The position numbers and the translations under genes are program-made. Shown here piece after piece: positions 1 through 6,323 of a stretch of 10,506 nucleotides of DNA. The stretch covers positions 1-10,506 of the forward strand of contig JASLAV010000405.1 of assembly GCA_030146905.1 (NCBI GenBank), given 5' to 3'. How positions within the stretch are numbered: position 1 is the stretch's first letter; each line of letters opens with the position of its first letter. A model generated the notes under the pieces. The model was not told the origin of the DNA. It saw nothing but the letters and a program-made list of their open reading frames with translations, and did not search any database. The DNA is from Lentzea sp. Lineage in GTDB: Bacteria > Actinomycetota > Actinomycetes > Mycobacteriales > Pseudonocardiaceae.

Positions 1-3
1 GGC

Positions 4-342
4 GTGACTGTTCCAAGCGTGGAGATCGCCGAAGTCCCCGCCGTGCTGCCGGAAGGCGCCGTCCTGCTGGACGTGCGCGAGCAGGACGAGTGGGACGCGG
101 GCCATGCGCCCGGCGCGCTGCACATCCCGATGAGCGAGATCAGTGCCCGCCTCGAAGAGGTGCCGAACGACGTGCAGCTCTACGTCGTGTGCCGCGCGGG
201 CGGCCGCTCCGCCCGCGTGACCCAGTACCTCAACGCGAACGGCTGGGAGGCCGTGAACGTCGAGGGCGGCATGCAGCACTGGGACGCCGCCGGTCGCCCG
301 CTCGAGGGCGGCACCGGCGGCATGGCGCCCGAGGTCATCTGA
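4..342 (+). CDS. Single-domain rhodanese-like sulfurtransferase
   Basis: A 112-residue protein made of one rhodanese domain. It has the N-terminal LLDVRE motif (residues 21-26), the GHAPGALHIP segment (33-42) typical of rhodaneses, and a catalytic loop CRAGGRS with the presumed persulfide-carrying Cys63. Single-domain rhodaneses are cytoplasmic and pass sulfane sulfur between thiols. The physiological donor and acceptor cannot be read from sequence. The start is GTG at position 4. Only three bases lie upstream, so its ribosome binding site and any longer N-terminus are outside the window, although the protein looks full-length from here. The DUF4328 membrane protein begins 3 bp after the stop, so the two are probably co-transcribed. 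The family call is firm. The pathway is unknown. Confidence 0.93.
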   Translation: MTVPSVEIAEVPAVLPEGAVLLDVREQDEWDAGHAPGALHIPMSEISARLEEVPNDVQLYVVCRAGGRSARVTQYLNANGWEAVNVEGGMQHWDAAGRPLEGGTGGMAPEVI

Positions 343-344
343 CC

Positions 345-1250
345 GTGCAGCCGCTGCAGCCGATGCGCGTGGACTGGGTGGCGACGCCGCCACCCGGTGC
401 GTACCCGCAGCCCCGGTCCCGGTCGCAGCGGCTCTCCTACGGCGGCCCGCCGAACTACCCGGTCCCGCCGCGCTGGGGCTTCCCGCTGCTGGCGTGGCGC
501 TGGCCGACGGCAGTGCCCGGCACCGTCGAACAGGCCGACTCGGTCGACGGGGTGCGCCGACTGGGCAAGACCGCGCAGAACTCGCTGTGGCTGCTCGGCT
601 TCGTCGCGGTGTGGGCCGGCCTGTCCGAGATCTGGCGCTACGTGCTGGTCGCCATGAGCCGCTACGGCGCACTGTCGCCCGGCGTGGTCAGCGCGTCGGA
701 CGCGCTGGTGGTGTCGTCCTCGGCGATCACCATCACCGGCTGCGTGCTGTCGCTGGTCCTCGTGCTGCTGTGGGTGCGACGCGCCAGGAACGTGGCCGCG
801 ACCTTCGCGGGCTACGGCCCGTCCCGCTCCGACGGCGCCGCCCTGATCGGCCTGGTCGTCCCCGGCGTGAACCTCGTCGTGCCCGGCTCGGTGCTCGCGG
901 AGCTCGAACACGCCGTGGCCCGCAGGCCGGCCGGCGAACGCCCCAGGCCGTCGAAGCTCCTGCGCTGGTGGTGGGGCCTGTGGGCAGGCTCGGCGCTGAT
1001 GTTCGTGGTCCAGGTCCTGTGGTCGTTCCGCGACAGCACCCAGGCACTGGCCGATGGCGTGCTGCTGCACGCGTTCAGCGACCTGCTGCTGGCCGCCGTC
1101 GCCGTGACGACGGCACTGGTGGTCCGCCGCATCACCACGCTGCTGCTGCCGGTCGACGCCGACTCGGTGCGGCTGATGCGGGTGGTCGAGGTCAAGGACG
1201 CTCCCGAGCCTCCGCTGCGCGCGGTCCGCGCTTCGGGCTCGCCGCGGTAG
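345..1250 (+). CDS. DUF4328 domain-containing multi-pass membrane protein
   Basis: A protein of about 301 residues starting at GTG 345, two bases after the rhodanese stop. An ATG at 363 is an alternative start. The first ~75 residues are Pro/Arg/Tyr-rich and hydrophilic, as in many actinobacterial DUF4328 proteins. Hydrophobic stretches follow at about residues 80-103, 122-143, 166-182, 208-226 and 238-260. The segment with RRARN (145-149) and the later P-G-V-N-L-V-V-P (173-180) matches the R-x-N and P-x-N-L-x-x-P signature I associate with DUF4328. The function of the family is unknown. The tight spacing to the rhodanese suggests translational coupling and one operon. Downstream, about 90 bp separate it from the next gene, with no strong terminator seen. 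Confidence 0.78.
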   Translation: MQPLQPMRVDWVATPPPGAYPQPRSRSQRLSYGGPPNYPVPPRWGFPLLAWRWPTAVPGTVEQADSVDGVRRLGKTAQNSLWLLGFVAVWAGLSEIWRYVLVAMSRYGALSPGVVSASDALVVSSSAITITGCVLSLVLVLLWVRRARNVAATFAGYGPSRSDGAALIGLVVPGVNLVVPGSVLAELEHAVARRPAGERPRPSKLLRWWWGLWAGSALMFVVQVLWSFRDSTQALADGVLLHAFSDLLLAAVAVTTALVVRRITTLLLPVDADSVRLMRVVEVKDAPEPPLRAVRASGSPR

Positions 1251-1343
1251 CTCGTCGACAGCGCCGTCTTGTCCTCCGCTGTTCAGTGGGCGTTCTTCCC
1301 GAGGGGCTTCCGGGCCTGACCCGCGAGTGCCAGGTTGGGGTCC

Positions 1344-2357
1344 ATGCGGACACTCATCGGGGCCCTGGTGATCGCGATGGCAGCACCGGGCGTCGCCCAT
1401 GCGCACCACCAGAGGGACTTCGACCTCCAGGCACACCGCGGCGGCATCGGCCTGACGGTGGAGAGCACGCTCAAGGCGTTCGGCAAGGCGCTCGACCTCG
1501 GCGTCACGACGCTGGAGCTCGACATCCAGATCACGAAGGACGGTCGTGAGGTCATCACCCACGACCGGAAGACGAACCCGGCGAAGTGCCTCGACACCTC
1601 GCCCGCGTTCCCCGGTGACCCCGAGTTCCCGTACGCGGGCAAGTACGTGAAGGACCTGACGTTCGCGCAGGTCCGCACCCTCGACTGCGGCAGCACGCGG
1701 TGGTCGCAGTACCCGGAGCAGGAGCTCTCGCCCGGCGCGAGGATGCCGACGCTGGCCGAGTTGTTCGACCTGGTCCGCAGGCACCGGGCGTGGGGGATCC
1801 GCTTCAACGTCGAGACCAAGGTCGAGGCCGCCGCGCCGCACGAGACCGCGCCGCGCGAGCAGTTCGTGCAGCGCGCGGTGCGTGAGATCCGGCGGTCGGG
1901 CTTCATGCACAACGTGACGGTCCAGTCGTTCGACTGGGGCACGTTGATGCGCCTCAGGCAGGTCGAGCCGCGGATCCCGCTGGTGGCGCTGACCCAGCCG
2001 GAGATGCTGCGGCCCGGCTCGCCGTGGACCGGCGGTCTCGAACTGGCCGACTTCGGCGGCAGTGTCGCCAAGGCCGTGAAGTCGTTCGGTGCCAAGGCGT
2101 TGTCGCCGGTGCACGGCAACCCGCAGGGCGGCAAGGTCGGCGACCCCGGCTACGTGCCGTTCACGACGAAGGCACTGGTGCGGGACGCGCACCGCAACGG
2201 GCTCAAGGTGGTCCCGTGGACCATCAACGACCCGGCGACCATGCACAAGCTGATCGACGACGGCGTGGACGGCATCATCACCGACTACCCCGACCGGCTC
2301 AGGACTGTCATGGAGGAACGCGGGTTCAAGCTCCCGAAGCGGTACCCGGCGCGCTAG
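1344..2357 (+). CDS. Secreted glycerophosphodiester phosphodiesterase (GDPD family)
   Basis: The family hydrolyses glycerophosphodiesters to sn-glycerol-3-phosphate and an alcohol. From ATG 1344 it is 337 residues. TTG 1335 is also open but would add three residues before a normal signal peptide. Residues 1-20 form a short signal peptide ending A-H-A, so cleavage before His21 is likely and the enzyme is probably exported. Family residues are present: His31-Arg32 (AHRGG), Glu40, Glu58-x-Asp60 (LELDI), His73-Asp74 (ITHD), Glu157-x-Lys159 (VETK), and near the C-terminus a VVPWTIND segment and TDYP. The TIM-barrel motifs are all in order and the length suits an exported GDPD. It probably scavenges phosphate or glycerol outside the cell. 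Its stop codon overlaps that of the convergent P450. A second, cytoplasmic GDPD lies on the other side of the P450. Confidence 0.9.
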   Translation: MRTLIGALVIAMAAPGVAHAHHQRDFDLQAHRGGIGLTVESTLKAFGKALDLGVTTLELDIQITKDGREVITHDRKTNPAKCLDTSPAFPGDPEFPYAGKYVKDLTFAQVRTLDCGSTRWSQYPEQELSPGARMPTLAELFDLVRRHRAWGIRFNVETKVEAAAPHETAPREQFVQRAVREIRRSGFMHNVTVQSFDWGTLMRLRQVEPRIPLVALTQPEMLRPGSPWTGGLELADFGGSVAKAVKSFGAKALSPVHGNPQGGKVGDPGYVPFTTKALVRDAHRNGLKVVPWTINDPATMHKLIDDGVDGIITDYPDRLRTVMEERGFKLPKRYPAR

Positions 2358-3538
2358 TCGGTACCCAGGGACAGGGAGTGCAGGCCGCGGATCACGAACT
2401 CCGCGCGCCGCTCCGGCTCCTCGGCGAGCACCGCGCCGGGGAGCTTGCGGTGCAGTGAGGACAGCGCCGCCTCCACCTCGATGCGGGCCAGCGGTGCGCC
2501 CAGGCAGTAGTGGATGCCCATGCCGAAGCCGAGGTGCGGGTTCTTCTCGCGGCCGATGTCCAGGACGTCGGGGTTCTCGAACACCAGCGGGTCGCGTGCG
2601 GCGGCGCCGAGCAGTGCGGCGATCTTCTCGCCGGGTTCGACGACGTGGCCGGCGATCTCCACGCGTTCGGTGGCGGTGCGTTCGAAGAGCTGCAACGGCG
2701 AGTCGTAGCGGATCAGCTCTTCCACGGCCGTGGGCAACAGCTCGGGGGAGAGGCGCTCCCACTGCGAGCGGTGCCGCATCAGGGCGTAGACGCCGTTGCC
2801 GATCACGTTGACCGTGGCCTCGTGGCCGGCCATCAGCAGGAGGACGGCGGTGGCGACCAGTTCGTCCTCTGTGAGTCTGGCGCCGTCTGTGTCCGTCACC
2901 GCGACGAGGTCGGAGACGAGGTCCGAGCCGGGAGTCCTGCGGCGCAGCGCGACCAGTTCGCGCAGGTAGGCGACGAACTCCGTCGCGGCTCGTTCGGCCG
3001 CGGCCTGCTGTTCGGCGGGCAGGCCGTACTCGTACATCTTCACGATGGCGTTCGACCACGGCTGCAGGAGGTGGCGGTCCTCGCCGGGAACGCCCAGCAG
3101 CTCGGCGATCACCTCGACCGGCAGGGGCGCGGCGACGTGGGCCAGCAGGTCGGACCGGCCCTGGTCCTTGATCTCCGCGACCAGCTCGTCCACCAGGCGG
3201 TCCGCCAGGTCGGCGACCCACGGGCGCAGGCGCTCGACGTGGCCGCGGCCGAACGCGGCGGCGACCAGGCGGCGCAGGCGGGTGTGCGTGGGCGGCTCGT
3301 TCTCCAGCAGCGAGTTGCGGTGCAGGAGGTTGAACGACATGAACTGCTCGACCGGCTTCACGTCCGACCAGATCCTGCCGAGCGACCGGTGCCGCAGGAC
3401 GGCGGAGCAGGCGGCGTGCGACACGGCGACGGCGACGCCCAGCTTCTCGTGGTGGTGCACCTCACCGGCCTCGCGCAGGGCGGCGAACGCCGGGTACGGG
3501 TCGGCGATGAACGCGGGATCTCGCTGGTCGAACGTCAC
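2354..3538 (-). CDS. Cytochrome P450, bacterial class I soluble type
   Basis: A soluble heme monooxygenase of 394 residues from GTG 3538. It contains the I-helix oxygen-activation motif AGHEAT (237-242), the K-helix ExxR as EELIR (273-277), the C-helix segment with HTRLRR, and the heme loop FGMGIHYCLG with proximal Cys345 followed by APLARIE. The motif spacing and ~390-residue length fit actinobacterial CYP107-like enzymes, but I would not assign a CYP family without a search. No ferredoxin or reductase gene is adjacent, so the redox partner must be elsewhere. The frame stays open upstream to TTG 3613. I prefer GTG 3538 because the extra 25 residues resemble no P450 N-terminus, include a rare TTA codon, and cover the candidate promoter. 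No Shine-Dalgarno sequence precedes GTG 3538, which fits a leaderless mRNA. The substrate is unknown. No biosynthetic cluster is visible. Confidence 0.93.
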   Translation of the reverse strand: MTFDQRDPAFIADPYPAFAALREAGEVHHHEKLGVAVAVSHAACSAVLRHRSLGRIWSDVKPVEQFMSFNLLHRNSLLENEPPTHTRLRRLVAAAFGRGHVERLRPWVADLADRLVDELVAEIKDQGRSDLLAHVAAPLPVEVIAELLGVPGEDRHLLQPWSNAIVKMYEYGLPAEQQAAAERAATEFVAYLRELVALRRRTPGSDLVSDLVAVTDTDGARLTEDELVATAVLLLMAGHEATVNVIGNGVYALMRHRSQWERLSPELLPTAVEELIRYDSPLQLFERTATERVEIAGHVVEPGEKIAALLGAAARDPLVFENPDVLDIGREKNPHLGFGMGIHYCLGAPLARIEVEAALSSLHRKLPGAVLAEEPERRAEFVIRGLHSLSLGTD

Positions 3539-3546
3539 AGGGCGGG

Positions 3547-3575
3547 ACGGTAAGTCGCGATCCGCGTTTCGTCCA
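3547..3575 (-). promoter_or_regulatory. Candidate promoter of the P450 gene, possibly leaderless
   Basis: Read on the minus strand, TGGACG (3575-3570) is followed after 17 bp by TACCGT (3552-3547), which fits the TANNNT form of an actinobacterial -10 box. Eight bases separate the -10 from GTG 3538, so transcription could begin at or next to the start codon. This would explain the absence of a Shine-Dalgarno sequence. The -35 match is only moderate (4 of 6 to TTGACA), so the call is tentative. Confidence 0.35.
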
Positions 3576-3578
3576 CGG

Positions 3579-3602
3579 CAATTTGATTGATGCCTCAAAT
3601 TG
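3579..3602. repeat. Perfect 8-bp inverted repeat in a divergent intergenic region (possible operator)
   Basis: CAATTTGA (3579-3586) and TCAAATTG (3595-3602) are exact inverted copies separated by 8 bp. The element is AT-rich in very GC-rich DNA. It lies between the start codons of the divergent P450 and GDPD genes, just upstream of the candidate P450 -35 box. Size and geometry suit a dimeric transcription factor that could control both genes. No regulator gene is adjacent, and the binding protein cannot be named. Confidence 0.5.
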
Positions 3603-3614
3603 TTGTGCGCCAAC

Positions 3615-3620
3615 TATCGT
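3615..3620 (+). promoter_or_regulatory. Candidate -10 box of the cytoplasmic GDPD gene
   Basis: TATCGT (TANNNT type) lies eight bases before GTG 3629, the same spacing as the candidate P450 -10 box has to its GTG on the other strand. No convincing -35 hexamer is seen at 16-18 bp. The inverted repeat at 3579-3602 would overlap that region. A purine run GGAG at 3623-3626 is too close to GTG 3629 for a normal Shine-Dalgarno, which is consistent with a leaderless mRNA. Confidence 0.25.
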
Positions 3621-3628
3621 TCGGAGTT

Positions 3629-4369
3629 GTGCAGCTGCCTTCCGTTGTCGCGCACCGCGGCGCGTCCACCGACCGTCCCGAGCACACCATCGGTGCCTAC
3701 GAGCTCGCCCTCAAGGAAGGCGCTGACGGGCTGGAATGCGACATCCGCCTGTCGCGTGACGGCGAGGTCGTGTGCGTGCACGACCGCACGCTCGCCCGTA
3801 CGTCCAACGGCCGCGGCACGGTCAGCGCGCTGTCACTCGAAGAGCTGAAGAAGCTCGACTACGGCAGCTGGCACCGCCACGGGCAGCCGGCCGGGCTGCT
3901 GGTGCTCGACGAACTGCTCGAACTCGTCAAGGGCACGGACGTGGAGCTCTTCGTCGAGACCAAGCACCCCGTCCGGTACCGCAACGAGGTCGAACGCAAG
4001 CTCGCCGAGGCGGTGAAGAGGCACGATCTGGCCGGCCAGGTCGTCATGATGTCGTTCTCGCCGACGGCCGTGCGGGTGTTCCGCGAGCAGGCGCCGGACG
4101 TCCGCACCGTGCTGCTGCTCGACCGCCTCGGCCGGTACCGCGCCGGTGCGCTGCCGTCGTTCGCCGACTTCACCGGACCCGGTGTGCACGTGCTGCGCAA
4201 CGACCCGGGATACGTCGATCGGGCGCGGCGCGCGGGTCACGAGACGTACGTGTGGACGGTGGACAACCCCGAGGACGTCGCGCTGTGCCGTGACCTGGGG
4301 GTCCGCTACCTCGCGACGAACGCCCCGGCGAACACCCGCCGCCTGCTGACGGCTAACTTGGCGACCTGA
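3629..4369 (+). CDS. Cytoplasmic glycerophosphodiester phosphodiesterase (GDPD family)
   Basis: From GTG 3629 the protein is 246 residues, a normal length for bacterial cytoplasmic GDPDs, and begins almost directly with the first barrel strand (VVAHRGAS). Visible active-site residues are His9-Arg10, Glu18, Glu36-x-Asp38 (LECDIRLSRDG), His51-Asp52 (CVHDRT), and Glu110-x-Lys112 (VETKHP). The late strand has the usual V-W-T-V-D-N. It ends TNAP where TDxP is more common. There is no signal peptide. Upstream in-frame starts (TTG 3587, ATG 3590) would add residues with no family counterpart. The enzyme would release sn-glycerol-3-phosphate from deacylated phospholipids. It differs from the exported paralogue at 1344-2357 in length, signal peptide and details of sequence. 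The DUF5926 gene follows 27 bp later on the same strand and may be co-transcribed. Confidence 0.9.
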   Translation: MQLPSVVAHRGASTDRPEHTIGAYELALKEGADGLECDIRLSRDGEVVCVHDRTLARTSNGRGTVSALSLEELKKLDYGSWHRHGQPAGLLVLDELLELVKGTDVELFVETKHPVRYRNEVERKLAEAVKRHDLAGQVVMMSFSPTAVRVFREQAPDVRTVLLLDRLGRYRAGALPSFADFTGPGVHVLRNDPGYVDRARRAGHETYVWTVDNPEDVALCRDLGVRYLATNAPANTRRLLTANLAT

Positions 4370-4396
4370 CAAGCCTGAACACGAGGAGGGCCCGAG

Positions 4397-5332
4397 GTGG
4401 CCAAGCGGACCGCGGTCAAGGACGCACCCAAGGACGGGATCAACCCGAAGCAGCCCTGCCCGTGCGGCTCCGGCAAGCGCTACAAGGCCTGCCACGGCGC
4501 TCCCGGCGGCGCGACCGACGTGATCGTCTCCCGCCCGTTCGAGGGTCTGGCCGCCGAGTGCGAGCTGATCGCCCTGCGCGAGTTCGTGCCGTCGGCGGTC
4601 GCGAAGCTTCCGGTCAAGGACGGTCGTGAGGTCACGCTCGCCACCGTGCTGCCGATGGCCGCCGCCGGTCTGATCCGCGGCGACGACGTGCCGTTCGTGG
4701 GCCTGCAGGTGCAGACGCGCTCCGGCGACATCAGCCGCGACCTGGCGCGGGCGCTGCGGTGGGCGCAGGAGGCGAAGACCGGTGACGTGCTCCCGGTCGT
4801 CGGCCCCGACAACGGTGAGAACCCCGGCCGCCTGCAGGACCTGCTCGACACCGAGGCCGAGATCGTGCCCGTGCTGCACACCGACTTCGTGTGGTGGATG
4901 CCGGAGGGCACCGAGCCCTCGGGTGAAGTGGCGCTGTCGCTGGAACGCGCGAACGCGGCGATCCTGCCGACCGAGCGCCTCGACGCCCCCGGCGTGAAGG
5001 CCGCGTACTGGGTCGACGCCGGCGACAAGGCGCACCTGCGCTGGGTCCGCCCGGAGCCGGAGGAGAAGCTGCTGCCCGCGATGGCCCGCCTGGCCGCCCG
5101 CGGCGAGCTGGACCTGGGCGAGGGCTCGCGCTACGCCGGCTCGTTCCGCGCGCACGGCCTGCTGGTGCCGGTGTGGGACCTCGACCGCGAGATGCACGCC
5201 CGCGAGTGGGCCGACCCGGCCGAGGCACTGGGCAAGCGCCTGCTGGAGGCACTGGCCTCCGACGAGCCGCTGAGCGACGCCGAGCGCAGGGCCCGCGACG
5301 GTCTCCGCGGCCGTCAGATCACGCTTCGATGA
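4397..5332 (+). CDS. DUF5926 family protein with N-terminal SEC-C zinc motif
   Basis: A 311-residue protein starting at GTG 4397, supported by a strong ribosome binding site (GAGGAGGG at 4383-4390, six bases before the start). After a Lys-rich N-terminus it carries a SEC-C motif: Cys21-Pro-Cys23, GSGKRYK, then Cys32-His33, a CxC-x8-CH zinc-binding pattern like that at the SecA C-terminus. The rest is an acidic alpha/beta domain that I recognise as DUF5926, an actinobacterial family of unknown function often loosely annotated. No enzyme motif is evident and there is no membrane segment or signal peptide. The SEC-C motif suggests zinc-dependent contact with protein or RNA, which is inference. 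It sits between a GDPD and a DUF952 gene, all on the same strand and closely spaced. Confidence 0.8.
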   Translation: MAKRTAVKDAPKDGINPKQPCPCGSGKRYKACHGAPGGATDVIVSRPFEGLAAECELIALREFVPSAVAKLPVKDGREVTLATVLPMAAAGLIRGDDVPFVGLQVQTRSGDISRDLARALRWAQEAKTGDVLPVVGPDNGENPGRLQDLLDTEAEIVPVLHTDFVWWMPEGTEPSGEVALSLERANAAILPTERLDAPGVKAAYWVDAGDKAHLRWVRPEPEEKLLPAMARLAARGELDLGEGSRYAGSFRAHGLLVPVWDLDREMHAREWADPAEALGKRLLEALASDEPLSDAERRARDGLRGRQITLR

Positions 5333-5334
5333 CT

Positions 5335-5370
5335 CTGTCCACAGGGTTGTCCACAAGGAGCTGTGGATAA
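5335..5370. promoter_or_regulatory. Cluster of three DnaA-box-like 9-mers upstream of the DUF952 gene
   Basis: The gap between the DUF5926 stop and the DUF952 start contains CTGTCCACA (5335-5343), TTGTCCACA (5347-5355) and, inverted, TGTGGATAA (5362-5370, whose complement is TTATCCACA). TTATCCACA is the classical E. coli DnaA box and TTGTCCACA the form favoured in high-GC actinomycetes. The second and third also form a 9-bp stem with one G-U pair, and their loop AGGAGC holds most of the Shine-Dalgarno sequence (AAGGAG, 5355-5360) of the DUF952 gene. The cluster may bind DnaA, act as an RNA element, or both. Confidence 0.6.
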
Positions 5371-5709
5371 GTGCTGCTGCACATCATCTCGACGGCCGGC
5401 TGGGCTGCTGCCCGGTCGGCCGGCTCCGTCCGGCCCGCCGAGGGCGAGGAGTTCGTGCACTGCTCCGACCGCGGTGTCACGCACGTCACAGCGAACAAGT
5501 TCTTCCACGGGCAGGGCGGGCTGCTGCTGCTCGTCGTCGACCCGCAACGGCTCGACGTGCCGGTGCGGTGGGAGCCCGTGGCGGACTCGCCGCTGTGGTT
5601 TCCGCACGTCTACGGGCCGATCCCGGTCGAAGCGGTCGTCGAGGTCCACGACTTCCCGTGCCGGGCGGACGGATCGTTCGTTCTGCCGGAAGCCGTTGTC
5701 GTTCTGTGA
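5371..5709 (+). CDS. DUF952 family protein
   Basis: A 112-residue protein from GTG 5371, with AAGGAG ten bases upstream. It matches DUF952 along its full length: the N-terminal LLHIIS strand, Trp11 with the following A-A-R, FVHCS (28-32), the hydrophobic LLLLVVDPQRL strand (51-61), W-E (67-68), and the hallmark FPHVYGPI (77-84). DUF952 proteins are small, cytoplasmic and of unknown biochemical function. The conserved His and Cys suggest an active or ligand site. It follows the DUF5926 gene by 38 bp, and that gap is almost entirely the DnaA-box-like cluster. No terminator was seen before the sigma-factor promoter, which starts 9 bp after the stop. Confidence 0.88.
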   Translation: MLLHIISTAGWAAARSAGSVRPAEGEEFVHCSDRGVTHVTANKFFHGQGGLLLLVVDPQRLDVPVRWEPVADSPLWFPHVYGPIPVEAVVEVHDFPCRADGSFVLPEAVVVL

Positions 5710-5717
5710 TTGAGTAA

Positions 5718-5743
5718 GGCAACCGTCACGCGCACTTGAGCGT
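5718..5743 (+). promoter_or_regulatory. ECF-type promoter of the SigE-family sigma gene (candidate autoregulation)
   Basis: GGCAACC (5718-5724) is followed after 16 bp by CGT (5741-5743). The pattern recurs before the first lipoprotein gene (7223-7247), where GGCAACCG, an internal GCGC and a final GCGT are identical and the spacing is 15 bp. ECF sigma factors commonly use an AAC-containing -35 and a CGT-type -10, and usually read their own promoter. Transcription would start near 5750, which excludes the upstream in-frame starts TTG 5736 and GTG 5742. Confidence 0.6.
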
Positions 5744-5747
5744 GAAG

Positions 5748-5775
5748 TCCCCGGAGACAGTGAGAGCTCCGGGGA
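5748..5775 (+). promoter_or_regulatory. Hairpin in the sigma-gene leader, abutting the ribosome binding site
   Basis: TCCCCGGAG (5748-5756) and CTCCGGGGA (5767-5775) form a perfect 9-bp stem with a 10-nt loop. The 3' arm runs directly into the G-rich ribosome binding site (AGGGGG, 5775-5780) of the sigma gene at 5787. It could modulate translation, protect the 5' end, or act as a weak terminator for read-through from the DUF952 gene. No U-tract follows. Confidence 0.5.
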
Positions 5776-5786
5776 GGGGGCGTGCC

Positions 5787-6320
5787 GTGACGGCGGTGCT
5801 GCAGCTGGATTTGGCCGCCGAACGCGGCGGGGGAAGAGCGGAAGCCGTGGGGGATTTCGCTGAGTTCGTTCGCATGTCCATGCCCGGACTCCTGCGATAC
5901 GGGCATGCGCTGACCGGCAACCCGCACGACGCGGCGGACCTCGTCCAGTCGGTGCTGGAGAAGGTCGGCTCGCGCTGGGCGGCCGTGCAGCGCAAGGGGG
6001 ACGAACCGCTCGCGTACGTCCGCAGGGCCATGGCCAACACGCACATCAGCGTCTGGCGCCGCCGTCGCCGCGAGAACCTCGTGGCGGACTTCCCCGACAG
6101 CGGCGCCGTGGCACCCGAGCTGTCCAGGCTCGACAACGAACCCCTCTGGCAGGCACTGCGCGAACTGCCGCCGCGGCAGCGCGCGGTGGTCGTGCTGCGC
6201 TACTACGAGAACCTCTCGGAAGCCGAGATCGCGAACGCGCTCGGCATCTCGTGCGGCACCGTGAAGAGCCAGAACAGCAAGGCGATGGCGAGTCTTCGAA
6301 CACGCCTGGGAAAGGACTGA
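5787..6320 (+). CDS. SigE-family ECF RNA polymerase sigma factor
   Basis: A 177-residue group IV sigma factor from GTG 5787, chosen for the excellent ribosome binding site six bases upstream and because the promoter lies at 5718-5743. GTG 5847, just before the GDFAEFVR segment where conserved similarity begins, is the main alternative. Region 2 spans about residues 23-93, with the D-L-V-Q-S-V-L-E-K-V helix and R-W that follow in SigE-family factors. A basic run RRRRR (91-95) precedes the linker. Region 4 spans about 119-175: LRELPPRQRAVVVLRYYENLSEAEIA is followed by the ALGISCGTVKS recognition helix-turn-helix. The gene for the putative anti-sigma factor starts 3 bp after the stop, the standard arrangement. 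It probably transcribes itself and the downstream lipoprotein genes, judging by the shared promoter. The inducing signal is unknown. This is not necessarily the orthologue of any sigma factor named SigE. Confidence 0.93.
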   Translation: MTAVLQLDLAAERGGGRAEAVGDFAEFVRMSMPGLLRYGHALTGNPHDAADLVQSVLEKVGSRWAAVQRKGDEPLAYVRRAMANTHISVWRRRRRENLVADFPDSGAVAPELSRLDNEPLWQALRELPPRQRAVVVLRYYENLSEAEIANALGISCGTVKSQNSKAMASLRTRLGKD

Positions 6321-6323
6321 CCG

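Noticed and set aside
180..3221. A very long open frame of about 1,000 codons on the minus strand
   Set aside because: It runs antisense through four well-supported genes. Its product is a low-complexity Arg/Gly/Pro-rich sequence typical of the shadow frame of GC-rich DNA, with no recognisable domain.
2510..3553. A long plus-strand open frame opposite the P450
   Set aside because: The P450 motifs on the minus strand are unambiguous. The plus-strand product has only shadow-frame composition.
3833..5356. A 500-codon minus-strand open frame opposite the GDPD and DUF5926 genes
   Set aside because: It covers two recognised genes and their intergenic region, lacks domains, and mirrors their codon structure.
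5335..5370. Replication origin (oriC)
   Set aside because: Only three boxes are present in 36 bp. There is no AT-rich unwinding element and no dnaA, dnaN or recF-type gene nearby, so a full origin is not supported.
5736..5786. Longer N-terminus of the sigma factor from TTG 5736 or GTG 5742
   Set aside because: This stretch contains the predicted promoter -10 and leader hairpin, while GTG 5787 has a strong ribosome binding site.
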